A stretch of 64,000 nucleotides of DNA. It comes from Oceanihabitans gracilariae (lineage in GTDB: Bacteria > Bacteroidota > Bacteroidia > Flavobacteriales > Flavobacteriaceae). Every line of letters starts with the position of its first letter. Position 1 is the first letter of the stretch. The notes below the pieces were generated by a model. That model ran no database searches, had not been told where the DNA came from, and saw nothing but the letters and a program-made list of their open reading frames with translations. The stretch spans positions 1 through 64,000 of the forward strand of contig NZ_JBHULM010000001.1 in NCBI RefSeq assembly GCF_042684485.1, read 5' to 3'. Shown piece by piece: positions 52,673 to 61,689 of this stretch. The position numbers and the translations under genes were made by a program.

Positions 52673-53152
52673 ATGAATAAAATAACAGTATGCCTGCTTT
52701 TAACCCTTTTTATGGTTTCCTTTTGTAATGCACAAGAATTAACGTTTAAAAAACATTCATTTACTGGATATACGTTTTATGAAGATGGAAATAAAATACC
52801 ACTTAATGCCTTGATTGAAAAAGTAGCACCTAATCCTGAAGTTTTACATTTGGTAAAAATGTCTAAAACAAAAGGCGTTTTTGCTACAGTTATTAGTTTT
52901 TCTGGTGGTGCTTTAATAGGATGGCCAATAGGAGAGGCTATTAGTGGAGGAGATCCTAATTGGGTGCTTGCAGGAATAGGAGCTGGTTTGGCTATTGTTG
53001 CAATTCCTATTGGAAGCAGTGCTAAAAAGAATGCAGAAAAAGCGGTAGACTTGTATAATGCAACTTTAAATGCCACCTCTTTTTATGAATTTAAACCGGA
53101 ATATAAAATGATTGCCAATGGTAGCGGAATTGGTTTGGCAATGCGTTTTTAG
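52673..53152 (+). CDS. Secreted/membrane protein with glycine-rich hydrophobic segment
   Basis: 159 residues with a signal peptide ending FCNAQ (about 21). The middle (about 60-110) holds two glycine-rich hydrophobic stretches (VISFSGGALIGWPIGEAISG, VLAGIGAGLAIVAIPIG) resembling glycine-zipper segments, which can insert into membranes or oligomerise. The N-terminal mature part (FKKHSFTGYTFYEDGNKIPL) is unfamiliar. Family unknown; own terminator. Confidence 0.7.
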   Translation: MNKITVCLLLTLFMVSFCNAQELTFKKHSFTGYTFYEDGNKIPLNALIEKVAPNPEVLHLVKMSKTKGVFATVISFSGGALIGWPIGEAISGGDPNWVLAGIGAGLAIVAIPIGSSAKKNAEKAVDLYNATLNATSFYEFKPEYKMIANGSGIGLAMRF

Positions 53153-53178
53153 ATATAAAATACCTAATAATAGGAAAT

Positions 53179-53219
53179 AAAAAAAGAGTTATAAAATAGC
53201 ATTTTATAACTCTTTTTTT
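53179..53219 (+). terminator. Rho-independent terminator
   Basis: Very long perfect stem AAAAAGAGTTATAAAAT/ATTTTATAACTCTTTTT (17 bp) with loop AGC and T tail. Confidence 0.9.
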
Positions 53220-53221
53220 AT

Positions 53222-53300
53222 GCGTTAGCGATAGTAACGGCATCCTTTTTACTTTTTTGTAAAAAGATATAGTGGATAGCGCGACCCTTGGGTAACGCCC
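53222..53300. repeat. Structured intergenic repeat element
   Basis: A compact nested fold: outer GCGTT (53222-53226) pairs with AACGC (53294-53298); central ATCC/GGAT and CTTTTTAC/GTAAAAAG (53245-53252 with 53259-53266); distal ACCC-TT-GGGT (53284-53293). From memory the sequence resembles a dispersed intergenic element found in many flavobacterial genomes (landmarks ACGGCATCC, AAGATATAGTGG, TTGGGTAACGCCC). Only one copy is in this window. It sits just past the M28 peptidase stop. Confidence 0.6.
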
Positions 53301-53305
53301 AAATA

Positions 53306-54856
53306 CTAATTTGCTTTATCTACTATTATTCTATTTTCACGATTGGCAAGTTCCCAAGCAGTGTAAAAAATTAAACGGGTTCTGTTTTCTAATAAATCAT
53401 ATTGTATTTTGTCTGGTGTGTCACTTGGCTTGTGGTAATCTGCATGTGTACCATTAAAATAAAAGATTACAGGAATGTTGTTTTTTGCAAAGTTGTAGTG
53501 GTCACTTCTGTAATAAAAACGATTTGGGTCGTTGTCTGCGTTAAAAGTATAGTCTAAATCTATATTACAGTATTTGTTGTTCATTTCTTCTGAAATGTTG
53601 TGTAATTCGGTACTTAATTTATCGCTACCAATTAAATATAGGTAGTTTCTGTTGGTTTTTTCACGTTTAGGATCTGTACGTCCAATCATATCTATATTAA
53701 GATCTGCAACGGTATTTGCTAACGGAAAAATAGGGTCTACGTCTGTATAGTATCTAGAACCTAATAGGCCTTTTTCTTCTCCTGTAACGTGTAAAAATAC
53801 GATAGAGCGTTTTGGTCCTTGACCGTTTTTTACTGCTTCTTGAAAAGCTTCTGCTATTTCTAACATGGCTACAGTACCAGAACCATCATCATCTGCACCA
53901 TTATATATTTCGCCATTTTTAATTCCTTCGTGATCTAAATGCGCAGATACTACAATGTACTCTTCTGGTTTTTCACTTCCTTTAATTATAGCGACTACGT
54001 TTTCTGATGCAAATTCGGTAACATCGTTTTTATAATCTATAGCAATTGAGCTTGCTAGTGTTTGTGTGTTGTCTTGGTTTTCAATACCACTATGTAGTGC
54101 TTTTGCAAGTGTAGTGTTGATTATAAAATAATAGAAATCATCTGCTTTTTCTTGTAAATTCATTCTTCCGCTAGAACTACCATAACGGCGTACTACAGAG
54201 TTGAAATTTTCAGGATTATAAAACAAAACGGCTTTGGCTCCTTTATCTTTTGCTAGATCTCTTTTGGCAACATATTCTTGTCTAAAATGCGACCATTTTG
54301 AAGCTGTTTCTGTTCCAGTCAAGGTGTATGTGCCATCTGCATTTTTAGGTTCGCCTGCTTTTATTAAAACTATTTTTCCGGTTACGTCTAAGTCTTTGTA
54401 ATTAGAATAGTTTTCATCTTCTATACCATAACTAGCATATACAATATCTGAGGCTTTAAAAGTGCCATCAGGACTAGTAGTTACAGATACAAAATCTTCT
54501 AATGCAGTAAATGGTGTACCATTAACATGAAGCTGAATGCTAGGTATTTTTAAGGTTTGTAAAGGTACTTCTTGAAAGTAATCATTATTTGGTAATGCTG
54601 AAGGAACTCCTAAGCTTACATAGTGGTTTTTTAAATATTCTACCGCTTTCTTTTGTCCTGGTGCTCCAGTGTTTCTTCCTTCAAACTCATCAGAAGCATA
54701 GGTGTAAAGCGCTTCTTTTAGTTCTGCTGAAGTAATGCTGTTGGCATAGGTAGTAACTGTTGCGCTTTTAGTGTCTTTTGTTGCTGTTTGGTTTTGTGAT
54801 GTACCACAAGAAAAAAGCATTGTAGATACACTAAAAAGTAAAAACAATTTTTTCAT
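53306..54856 (-). CDS. M28 family metallopeptidase with PA domain (lipoprotein)
   Basis: 516 residues; lipoprotein signal with lipobox Cys at about 17 (STMLFSC). It has an N-terminal spacer, a protease-associated (PA) insert at about 115-275, and an M28 zinc aminopeptidase domain from about 290: VSAHLDHEG (first zinc His), GADDDGSGTVAMLE (bridging Asp), HVTGEEKGLLGS (catalytic and zinc Glu), NIDMIGR, and YYRSDHYNFA (last zinc His). Probably releases amino acids from peptides at the cell envelope. Tandem paralogue of the next gene upstream. Confidence 0.93.
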   Translation of the reverse strand: MKKLFLLFSVSTMLFSCGTSQNQTATKDTKSATVTTYANSITSAELKEALYTYASDEFEGRNTGAPGQKKAVEYLKNHYVSLGVPSALPNNDYFQEVPLQTLKIPSIQLHVNGTPFTALEDFVSVTTSPDGTFKASDIVYASYGIEDENYSNYKDLDVTGKIVLIKAGEPKNADGTYTLTGTETASKWSHFRQEYVAKRDLAKDKGAKAVLFYNPENFNSVVRRYGSSSGRMNLQEKADDFYYFIINTTLAKALHSGIENQDNTQTLASSIAIDYKNDVTEFASENVVAIIKGSEKPEEYIVVSAHLDHEGIKNGEIYNGADDDGSGTVAMLEIAEAFQEAVKNGQGPKRSIVFLHVTGEEKGLLGSRYYTDVDPIFPLANTVADLNIDMIGRTDPKREKTNRNYLYLIGSDKLSTELHNISEEMNNKYCNIDLDYTFNADNDPNRFYYRSDHYNFAKNNIPVIFYFNGTHADYHKPSDTPDKIQYDLLENRTRLIFYTAWELANRENRIIVDKAN

Positions 54857-54984
54857 AAGATTTCGTTTTTATTAAAATAAGTTGGTTTTGTTTGTTTGCT
54901 AAAATATGTAATCTACTATATTACAAAAAAGCGGAATAATAGATATTATAAAGAAAGGCTTTATATAAATTTTAACAACTAAAA

Positions 54985-56016
54985 TTAGTCTTTGTCATTT
55001 AGTATAAGCCTGTTTTCTTGATTGGCAAGTTGCCAAGCAGTACCAAAAATAAGCTTGGTTCTTTTCTCTAAAAGCGCATAATTTATTTTCTCAGGAGTGT
55101 CTGTAGGTTTGTGGTAGTCTTTATGCGTTCCGTTAAAATAAAAGATTACTGGAATATTATGTTTCGCAAAGTTATAGTGGTCGCTTCGGTAGTAATACCT
55201 ATTGCTGTCCTCTTCTTCGTTATACTTATAGTCTAGAAGTAAATTAGTGCTGTTTTGGTTTACTTTTTCGTTAATGTAATGCAATTCTTTACTTAATCGG
55301 TCTGCACCAATAATATAGAGGTAGTTAGGGTTTTTTGTATGATAATTATCTACACGGCCTATCATATCTATATTAAGATTTGCAATGGTGTTTTCTAGTT
55401 TAAATACCGGATTTTTTGTGTAATACAAAGAGCCTTGAAGTCCTATTTCTTCTGCGGTAAGGTGTAAGAATAAAATGCTTCTTTTAGGAGAAACTCCTTG
55501 GTCTTGGGCTGCTTTAAATGCTTTAGCTATTTCTAATATAGCCACAGTACCAGAACCGTTATCATCTGCACCAAAATAAATATCTTTGTCTTTAACACCT
55601 AAGTGATCTAAATGCCCAGAAATAATAAGTACTTCTTCTGGTTTTTCACTTCCTTTAATATACGCTAACACGTTTTCTGAAGCTTGTATGCCTTCTGGTA
55701 AAAAAGTTTCAGGAATGCTTTGAAAATAGCTGCTGTCTGCCATAGGCGATGCGGTACCATTAGACTTGTAAAAATCGGCTAAAAAATGAACTGCTTTTTT
55801 TTGACCTTCTTCTCCTGTTGCTCGACCTGCGTAATCTGGAGAAGCAAACTGATAAAGGTTTTCTTTTAAAGAACCAGCAGTAATACTTGCGCTATATTTT
55901 TTTACCAAACTAGTGTCTACAAGATGTATTTGTTCTTGTTGTTTGCTAGTTGTGTTTTTGTTTTTTTTACAAGCGCCTAATAAAATAAAGGCAAATAGTA
56001 GCAAATAGATTTTCAT
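54985..56016 (-). CDS. M28 family metallopeptidase without PA domain (lipoprotein)
   Basis: 343 residues from ATG 56016, which starts a lipoprotein signal with lipobox LGAC. Shares with its neighbour the opening motif (SITAGSLKENLYQFASPDYA), then jumps straight to SENVLAYIKGSEKPEE and the M28 domain: SGHLDHLG, GADDNGSGTVAILE, HLTAEEIGLQGS, NIDMIGR, YYRSDHYNFA. All zinc ligands are kept. About 160 residues corresponding to the PA insert are missing, so it is a shorter duplicate with intact catalytic site. Confidence 0.92.
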   Translation of the reverse strand: MKIYLLLFAFILLGACKKNKNTTSKQQEQIHLVDTSLVKKYSASITAGSLKENLYQFASPDYAGRATGEEGQKKAVHFLADFYKSNGTASPMADSSYFQSIPETFLPEGIQASENVLAYIKGSEKPEEVLIISGHLDHLGVKDKDIYFGADDNGSGTVAILEIAKAFKAAQDQGVSPKRSILFLHLTAEEIGLQGSLYYTKNPVFKLENTIANLNIDMIGRVDNYHTKNPNYLYIIGADRLSKELHYINEKVNQNSTNLLLDYKYNEEEDSNRYYYRSDHYNFAKHNIPVIFYFNGTHKDYHKPTDTPEKINYALLEKRTKLIFGTAWQLANQENRLILNDKD

Positions 56017-56064
56017 TAAAGCACCATTTTTTAAGCGTTTCATATATTAAAAAAAAGTCTTTTT

Positions 56065-56394
56065 TTATTCTGATAAATCTAAGCCTTCTAACTCTTCAAT
56101 AGCATTATCTTCTGCTTCTTGTACACGTAATTCTAGTGCTTTAGTATCTCCAACTTCGGTTTTATTAAAAATAGATTTATAGGTGGTTAAGCCTAAAGAA
56201 ATAATAGATAATAAAAAGATTAACTGTACTGCTTTTTTAGATTCGTTTTCTTTTTTAGATAAGTAAAAAGCAATAAAACCAAATACTAAGGCTGCAATAG
56301 CAGGAATAATGGCTACGTTAAAAAGTGGTAAAGCAGATAAAATTACTGCAATTACAGCAGCTATAATACCAAGGGTTATAAATAGTTTTCTCAT
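56065..56394 (-). CDS. Small inner membrane protein, unknown function
   Basis: 109 residues: three hydrophobic segments (about 4-24, 28-45 and 58-72) and an acidic C-terminal tail (LELRVQEAEDNAIEELEGLD) that is probably a cytosolic helix. I do not recognise a named family. It lies seven bases after the DUF3108 gene and 48 bases before the M28 gene on the same strand, so probably in one transcript. Confidence 0.7.
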   Translation of the reverse strand: MRKLFITLGIIAAVIAVILSALPLFNVAIIPAIAALVFGFIAFYLSKKENESKKAVQLIFLLSIISLGLTTYKSIFNKTEVGDTKALELRVQEAEDNAIEELEGLDLSE

Positions 56395-56401
56395 AATTAT
56401 A

Positions 56402-57187
56402 TTAGTTTTTTAAGCCTGTAGCAGATTTTATTTTAAGTTCTCCGTTACCAACAGCAACTCTAAATTTTGCATAAACAGGTATTTTGTTTGCATCTGCGGT
56501 TAACCAAAGAATGTTGTCATTGTTTCCTTTTAAAATATCACTACCATTAATACTAATAGCTAGTTTGTAGCATTCTTTGCTACCAATATTTGTGCTTATG
56601 GTTTCTTTTCCTAAAAGGGTAAAAGAGACTTTTCTTTCTTTATTATCAAATAATACCGTAAAAGAATCAGAAGCTCCTACTGGTGCTTTATGTATGTCTA
56701 AATTTCTAATATGGTAAATGGTAGTCACTAAATCTTTTGTTCCGTAATTAATATTGACGACATCATTTCTATCCCAAAAACCAGATTCAAAATTTTTACT
56801 TTTTTGTCTTCTTAAACTTTTTACAGTATTGGTTTTATGGTTAAACGTGTATTTTACAAATTTATAATGTCCTCCTTCATCAATATCTCTTTGGTATAAA
56901 TAAGGAGTTAGCGTTTTAGGGTTTACATAGCTTTCATAAATATCGCGTATTTTAAAAAAATTATCCCATTTGCTGTAAGTGGTGGCAGTACATTTAAGAC
57001 GTAGTAAGGTAGACTTAGAGGTTTTTACCTCACTAGTTTCCATGCGTACCTCTGCAAGGTCTGTTAGTAAACCAGACATGTTGTAAGATGCAGTGAAACT
57101 TAGTTTTTCACCAGCTTGAAAAGCGTTGTTTTGCGCAAGTGATGTTGCACTTATGGTAAGCAAAAGGAGTGCGAATATTCTTTTCAT
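56402..57187 (-). CDS. DUF3108 periplasmic protein
   Basis: 261 residues with a signal peptide ending SLAQ. QAGEKLSFTASYNMSGLLTD and the KCTATTYSKWDNFFKIRDIY stretch match the DUF3108 pattern, a beta-rich LolA-like fold; WLTADANKIPVYAKFRV near the end is the second family block. The function is not established. It is the first gene of the run leading to the M28 peptidases. Confidence 0.85.
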   Translation of the reverse strand: MKRIFALLLLTISATSLAQNNAFQAGEKLSFTASYNMSGLLTDLAEVRMETSEVKTSKSTLLRLKCTATTYSKWDNFFKIRDIYESYVNPKTLTPYLYQRDIDEGGHYKFVKYTFNHKTNTVKSLRRQKSKNFESGFWDRNDVVNINYGTKDLVTTIYHIRNLDIHKAPVGASDSFTVLFDNKERKVSFTLLGKETISTNIGSKECYKLAISINGSDILKGNNDNILWLTADANKIPVYAKFRVAVGNGELKIKSATGLKN

Positions 57188-57203
57188 AAATTATAAATTT
57201 TTT

Positions 57204-57211
57204 CAAATATA
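57204..57211 (-). promoter_or_regulatory. -7 box TATATTTG of the DUF3108 operon
   Basis: Exact TAnnTTTG on the minus strand, 16 bases before the ATG at 57187. Confidence 0.45.
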
Positions 57212-57357
57212 CAAGATTGTATCATTAATTATGCCGAAGCTAATACCTTAACAGCTTTTTGGTTGTTTTATTTTAAAAGAAAGGATATAATTTCCTATTG
57301 AATTTCTTTTTTCTGCATTATGAAATACAAGAATAAGATATAGGCCAAGACTGTTTA

Positions 57358-57837
57358 TTACTTTATATGCTTGGCATATTGTTTAGAAAGTAATTCTAGT
57401 TTAGGATGAATATACTGTTTACAGAATGGTTTTTCTGGATTTTTTAAATAGTAATTTTGAATGGCTTCACGCGAAGCTTGAAACGCTTTAAAAGGCAATA
57501 CCTGCGTAATAAGCTTGTTGTTGAAGTCTAGTTGAAAACTTGTAATTAAAGCAAGTGCTTCTTCTTTTTGAGCTTTAGAAAACGTGTAAATTGCCGAACG
57601 GTATTTTTCACGCATAGAATGATTGCTAGTACTTTTATGAGTTAGCAAATGTATTTCGGTGAGTATTTTTAAGGAGATTTCTTCCGGATTAAAATGCAGA
57701 AGAACCGCTTCAGAAAAACTCGTGTTTTCACCTGTAGAAGCCACAAAACCTTGTGCTACTTTTTCTACACCTTTTAACGATTGAAACACAGCTTCGGTAC
57801 ACCAATGACATCCTCCTCCAAATGCTATTTTAATCAT
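57358..57837 (-). CDS. Divergent MsrA-like peptide-methionine sulfoxide reductase
   Basis: 159 residues. The active-site block is GGGCHWCTEAVF (catalytic Cys10, with His where canonical MsrA has Phe). The following signature of normal MsrA (substrate-site TYREICSGLTGHAE as in the other copy at 60.5 kb) is replaced by ENTSFSEAVLLHFNP, so the substrate loop is changed. SMREKYRSAIYTF and KPFCKQYIHPKLE retain the family frame. It probably reduces methionine sulfoxide or a related oxidised thioether, with altered specificity (inference). It lies 17 bases after the aldo/keto reductase gene. Confidence 0.83.
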   Translation of the reverse strand: MIKIAFGGGCHWCTEAVFQSLKGVEKVAQGFVASTGENTSFSEAVLLHFNPEEISLKILTEIHLLTHKSTSNHSMREKYRSAIYTFSKAQKEEALALITSFQLDFNNKLITQVLPFKAFQASREAIQNYYLKNPEKPFCKQYIHPKLELLSKQYAKHIK

Positions 57838-57854
57838 AAATAGTTAATAAGTGT

Positions 57855-58796
57855 TTAGTTCCAAGTCAATTCTTTTCTTTCTTGCCAATAATAGTTTGGG
57901 TCTGTTTTAAAGCTTTTAAGTAGATTTATTTCTTCTTCAGATAAGGTGATTTTTGTCGCTTGAAGGTTTTGTTTTAATTGTGCTACTGTAGATGCACCAC
58001 TTAAAACCAAACTGTTTTTAATGTTTTGCTGACAAAATTTTAAGGCTATTGCGTCTACGCCAACCTGGTATTTTGCAGCTAAAGTTTCTAAAGGATCGTA
58101 TAGTGCAGTGTAGTGAGAATAGTTGCTGTTTCTAAAAATTCTACCATTGGCTACAGCTTCTTTAATAATAATTTTCTTGTTTTGTTTTTCTAGTGTATTC
58201 GCTATGCTTTCTAAGCTTTGATCTAAAATATTATAGGTAATCTGAAAACCATCAAACAGAGGTTCTCCTTCTACCGAAACATCTATCGCTTTTTTAAGTA
58301 CTTCTAATTGGTTGCTTCCTGTGGTGGTAATTCCTATATGTAATCCGTGTTCCTTTTTTAAAAACGCCAATTGCTGTAAAACCTCGGCATTATTTAAAAC
58401 ACCTGTTTCTAATGTAGCGGAATGTATTTGATATATTTTTAAATGCGGAAGAAATGCCTTAGATACTTGCCATTGTTCTTTTAGCTTTGCAATACTGTGT
58501 TCTTTTACTTCATGCACTTTTGCCTTGGCATCAAAATTAGCTACGTAAGTATAACCCCATTTTGTGGCTATTTGTAGGCTTGGATCTTGTTTGGTTTGTA
58601 ACCATTCTAGTAATAAATCTTCTGCTAATCCGTAACCAGGAGCAGTATCAAAATACCGAACACCTAATTGGTAGGCTTCTTCTAATACCTTAAAACTTTC
58701 TTGTTTAAAAGATGCTAAATCAGAGTGTGAATTTTTATCCTTTCGTATGTTGATGTATTGTGGTCTTCCTAATGCTGCAGTACCAAGTCCTAACAT
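57855..58796 (-). CDS. Aldo/keto reductase
   Basis: 313 residues of the AKR TIM-barrel family. YFDTAPGYG has the catalytic Asp and Tyr, ATKWGY the Lys region and YQIHSATLE the His; the C-terminus (LVLSGASTVAQLKQNLQATK) is the NADP-binding part. Substrate unknown. It is co-directional with SelO (75 bases apart) and the MsrA-like gene, pointing to a redox-stress group. Confidence 0.9.
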   Translation of the reverse strand: MLGLGTAALGRPQYINIRKDKNSHSDLASFKQESFKVLEEAYQLGVRYFDTAPGYGLAEDLLLEWLQTKQDPSLQIATKWGYTYVANFDAKAKVHEVKEHSIAKLKEQWQVSKAFLPHLKIYQIHSATLETGVLNNAEVLQQLAFLKKEHGLHIGITTTGSNQLEVLKKAIDVSVEGEPLFDGFQITYNILDQSLESIANTLEKQNKKIIIKEAVANGRIFRNSNYSHYTALYDPLETLAAKYQVGVDAIALKFCQQNIKNSLVLSGASTVAQLKQNLQATKITLSEEEINLLKSFKTDPNYYWQERKELTWN

Positions 58797-58871
58797 TGTA
58801 TGTGTTTTTAGTGTTATAAATGCCTTTAGTATAAACTGTAGGCTATTGGTGTGTTTGTTGTATTAAAAGTA

Positions 58872-60434
58872 TTATGAACTACAGGATAACATAGAGCAAC
58901 CCGCTTTATGTCTTGCCCATTCCGGACGTTTAGCAAACCATTTTTGATTTTCTGGTTGCTCGTCATACGGTTTTTTTAGTAGTTGAAATAATGTGTCTAT
59001 TAATTTGTAATCTCCTTTGTTGGCATCGTCTATTGCTAATTGTGCCATATAATTACGAAGTACGTATTTAGGGTTTACCAGATTCATTTTTTGCTTTCGC
59101 TCTTCGGCTGAAATACCTTCTTGTTGTAAACGAGCAGCATAGTCTGTAAACCAAGAGTTCCACTTTTCTTTTATGTCTTCGGAAACTTCCGTAGGAACAT
59201 AAAAAGCATCTTCTATAATTTGTAATCCTTCCGAAGGGGTTTCCGTAGAAAAATTACTTAAATTTCTAAAAAAGATGGTCATATCGGTTTCTGTTAGCTG
59301 TAAAATTTCTTCTAGAGAAAAAATGAGAGCTACATCTTTTTCATCTTCTAAAAGCAAACCTAGTTTGCTTCGCATCATGGCTATATATTGGTCTGCAGCC
59401 TTTTCGTTATACGTGTTTAGTATGTTTTCTAATCCTTTTGCTTCTTCTATTAAAGGGTATAATGCATTGGCAAGTTGCAATAAATTCCATAAACCAATTT
59501 CTAATTGCGCACCAAAACGATAGCGTTTAAACTGTTTATCTGTGGTATTTGGCGTCCAGTTAGCATCATAGCCTTCTAACCAGCCATAAGGACCATAATC
59601 TATGGTGAGCCCAAGAATAGACATGTTGTCTGTGTTCATTACGCCATGTACAAAACCAACTCGTTGCCAATGAATAAGCATCTCTAAGGTGTTGTTTAAA
59701 ACGGCTTCAAAAAACTGTAAATACGTTTCTTTAGAGGGTTTTCCTAAATGCGAAAAATGATGTTTTATAGTATAGTTTACTAGTGTTTTTAAGGTTTTTG
59801 TGTCCTGTCTTGCTGCAAATATTTGATAGTTACCAAAGCGTAAAAAACTAGGAGCAACACGAGAAACAATAGCGCCTTTTTCATACGCAGCATTGCCATC
59901 ATACATCATATCGCGTAATACTTGATCTCCAGATAATGCTAAAGATAATGCTCTGGTGGTAGGTACGCCTAAATGATACATGGCTTCGCTACATAAATAC
60001 TCACGAACAGAAGAGCGTAGCACAGCCAAACCATCTGCAGTACGAGAATATGGCGTTTCGCCAGCACCTTTTAATTGTATGGTCCAGTGTTTGTTTTGGT
60101 GTGCTACTTCGGCTAAATTAATAGCACGACCATCGCCCAATTGTCCTGCCCAATTACCAAATTGATGTCCTCCATAGCACATAGCGTATGGTTTGGTATT
60201 TGGTAAAATGGCATTACCAGTAAATACCTGTAAAAACGTATCACTTTTAGCATCTTCTTTAGTGAGGCCAATAGCATCTAGCATTTCTGGCGATACATGC
60301 AATAATTCTGGTTTTGCGGTTTGTTTTGGTGTAGCGTAAGAAAAACAAGCTTTTTCTACCTGTCTTCTTGTATTTACAAGAATAGGATCTGCTGGTAATT
60401 CTACACGAAATCGGTCTTTTATATCAAGTTTCAT
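58872..60434 (-). CDS. selO: Protein adenylyltransferase SelO (YdiU/UPF0061)
   Basis: 520 residues of the pseudokinase-fold SelO family, which AMPylates proteins involved in redox homeostasis. CYGGHQFGNWAGQLGDGRA, QLKGAGETPYSR and VHGVMNTDNMSILG (with the metal-binding Asn/Asp and DYGPYG) are diagnostic. The C-terminus ends CSMLSCSS: the conserved Cys near the end aligns with the selenocysteine of eukaryotic SelO. Length is normal. It lies between msrA and the aldo/keto reductase on one strand. Confidence 0.95.
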   Translation of the reverse strand: MKLDIKDRFRVELPADPILVNTRRQVEKACFSYATPKQTAKPELLHVSPEMLDAIGLTKEDAKSDTFLQVFTGNAILPNTKPYAMCYGGHQFGNWAGQLGDGRAINLAEVAHQNKHWTIQLKGAGETPYSRTADGLAVLRSSVREYLCSEAMYHLGVPTTRALSLALSGDQVLRDMMYDGNAAYEKGAIVSRVAPSFLRFGNYQIFAARQDTKTLKTLVNYTIKHHFSHLGKPSKETYLQFFEAVLNNTLEMLIHWQRVGFVHGVMNTDNMSILGLTIDYGPYGWLEGYDANWTPNTTDKQFKRYRFGAQLEIGLWNLLQLANALYPLIEEAKGLENILNTYNEKAADQYIAMMRSKLGLLLEDEKDVALIFSLEEILQLTETDMTIFFRNLSNFSTETPSEGLQIIEDAFYVPTEVSEDIKEKWNSWFTDYAARLQQEGISAEERKQKMNLVNPKYVLRNYMAQLAIDDANKGDYKLIDTLFQLLKKPYDEQPENQKWFAKRPEWARHKAGCSMLSCSS

Positions 60435-60474
60435 TTTTTTTCTTAGATTAAGCCTACTAGTAAAACAATCATGC

Positions 60475-61011
60475 TTATTTTAATTTATTAGCATGTAGTT
60501 TTCTTAATGTAGCTAATTTAGGATCAATTACAAAACTACAATAACCTTGTTCTGGATTGTTTTTGTAAAAGTCTTGATGTGTGGCATCTGCTTCGTAAAA
60601 AATAGGTAGCGCGCTTATTTGGGTAACAATAGGATTGTTGTAATAAACAGCAATTTCTTTAACAACGGTTTCTGCAATTTCCTTTTGTGATTGGTTGTGG
60701 TAAAAAATGACCGAACGATATTGCGTGCCTCTATCTGCGCCTTGACGATTTAAAGTAGTAGGATCATGTGTGGTCATAAAAATAGCCAGAATGTCTTGGT
60801 AAGAAATCACATTGGCATCAAAGGTAATTTGTACCACTTCGGCATGGCCTGTTAAGCCAGAGCATATTTCTCTATAGGTTGGGTGCCCAGGAACCGTTCC
60901 GCCAGCATAGCCAGAAATTACTTTTTCTACGCCTTTTACTTCTTGAAATACAGCTTCGGTACACCAAAAGCAGCCACCACCAACAGTTGCTAATTGTAAA
61001 TCTTTATTCAT
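60475..61011 (-). CDS. msrA: Peptide-methionine (S)-S-oxide reductase MsrA
   Basis: 178 residues. VGGGCFWCTEAVFQEVKG contains the catalytic Cys14 (and a second Cys17), and GYAGG, HPTYREICSGLTGHAEVV are intact substrate-site motifs; NRQGADRGTQYRSVIFY follows. Reduces the S-epimer of methionine sulfoxide. The start overlaps the end of msrB by eight bases, so the two epimer-specific reductases are made together. Confidence 0.96.
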   Translation of the reverse strand: MNKDLQLATVGGGCFWCTEAVFQEVKGVEKVISGYAGGTVPGHPTYREICSGLTGHAEVVQITFDANVISYQDILAIFMTTHDPTTLNRQGADRGTQYRSVIFYHNQSQKEIAETVVKEIAVYYNNPIVTQISALPIFYEADATHQDFYKNNPEQGYCSFVIDPKLATLRKLHANKLK

Positions 61012-61462
61012 TACTAGTCTCGGTATTCAATTGCATCGATGCAGAGTTTATACAATAACGCAAGCCACTAGGTTCTGGACCATCAGGAAAAATATGTCCT
61101 AAATGCGCATCACAGGTATTACACATAACTTCTACGCGAACCATACCAAAAGAAGTGTCTTTTTTATACTGTATGGCATTTTCGTGTATAGGTTGTGTAA
61201 AGCTTGGCCAACCAGATCCAGAACTAAATTTTATACTAGAGTCAAACAATGGCGTATTACAGCAAACACAATTGTATTGTCCTTCGTCATAAATACTACA
61301 AAGCGCGCCACTATGTGGAGCTTCGGTTCCTTTTTGTCTGGTGACTCTAAATTGTTCAGGCGTAAGTAGTGCTTGCCACTCTTTTTCTGTTTTTTCTACG
61401 CGTTTATCTGGAGTAGGGTTTCCGTTAACCGTATAATCTATAATATGTTTCCAAGTAAGCAT
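61004..61462 (-). CDS. msrB: Peptide-methionine (R)-S-oxide reductase MsrB
   Basis: 152 residues. Two zinc-binding CxxC pairs (NCVCC and MCNTC), FSSGSGWPSFTQPI and the catalytic cysteine in LRYCINSASM are all present. Reduces the R-epimer of methionine sulfoxide. First gene of the msrB-msrA pair. No signal peptide, so it is cytoplasmic. Confidence 0.96.
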   Translation of the reverse strand: MLTWKHIIDYTVNGNPTPDKRVEKTEKEWQALLTPEQFRVTRQKGTEAPHSGALCSIYDEGQYNCVCCNTPLFDSSIKFSSGSGWPSFTQPIHENAIQYKKDTSFGMVRVEVMCNTCDAHLGHIFPDGPEPSGLRYCINSASMQLNTETSNE

Positions 61463-61689
61463 AAATAATACCTTTCTTTTTAATGTTTAAATGCTTTTAA
61501 AGATACATATTTAGACGTGTTTTAAACAAAAACTTACGGTATTTTAATATCCTTTTTTAAGGAGGGAGTCTTTAATTTTTTTTGTAGGAATATATGTGTA
61601 ATTTTTAAAAAGGTTATATATTTAGCTTCTCCCTAATAATTACTAGCATAGCATTTTTTATAACAAATAAAACAGACATGTATTTATAG

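Noticed and set aside
61004..61011. Frameshift between msrB and msrA
   Set aside because: The eight-base overlap is an ordinary operon overlap; both proteins are complete with all catalytic residues, and they are separate proteins in many bacteria.
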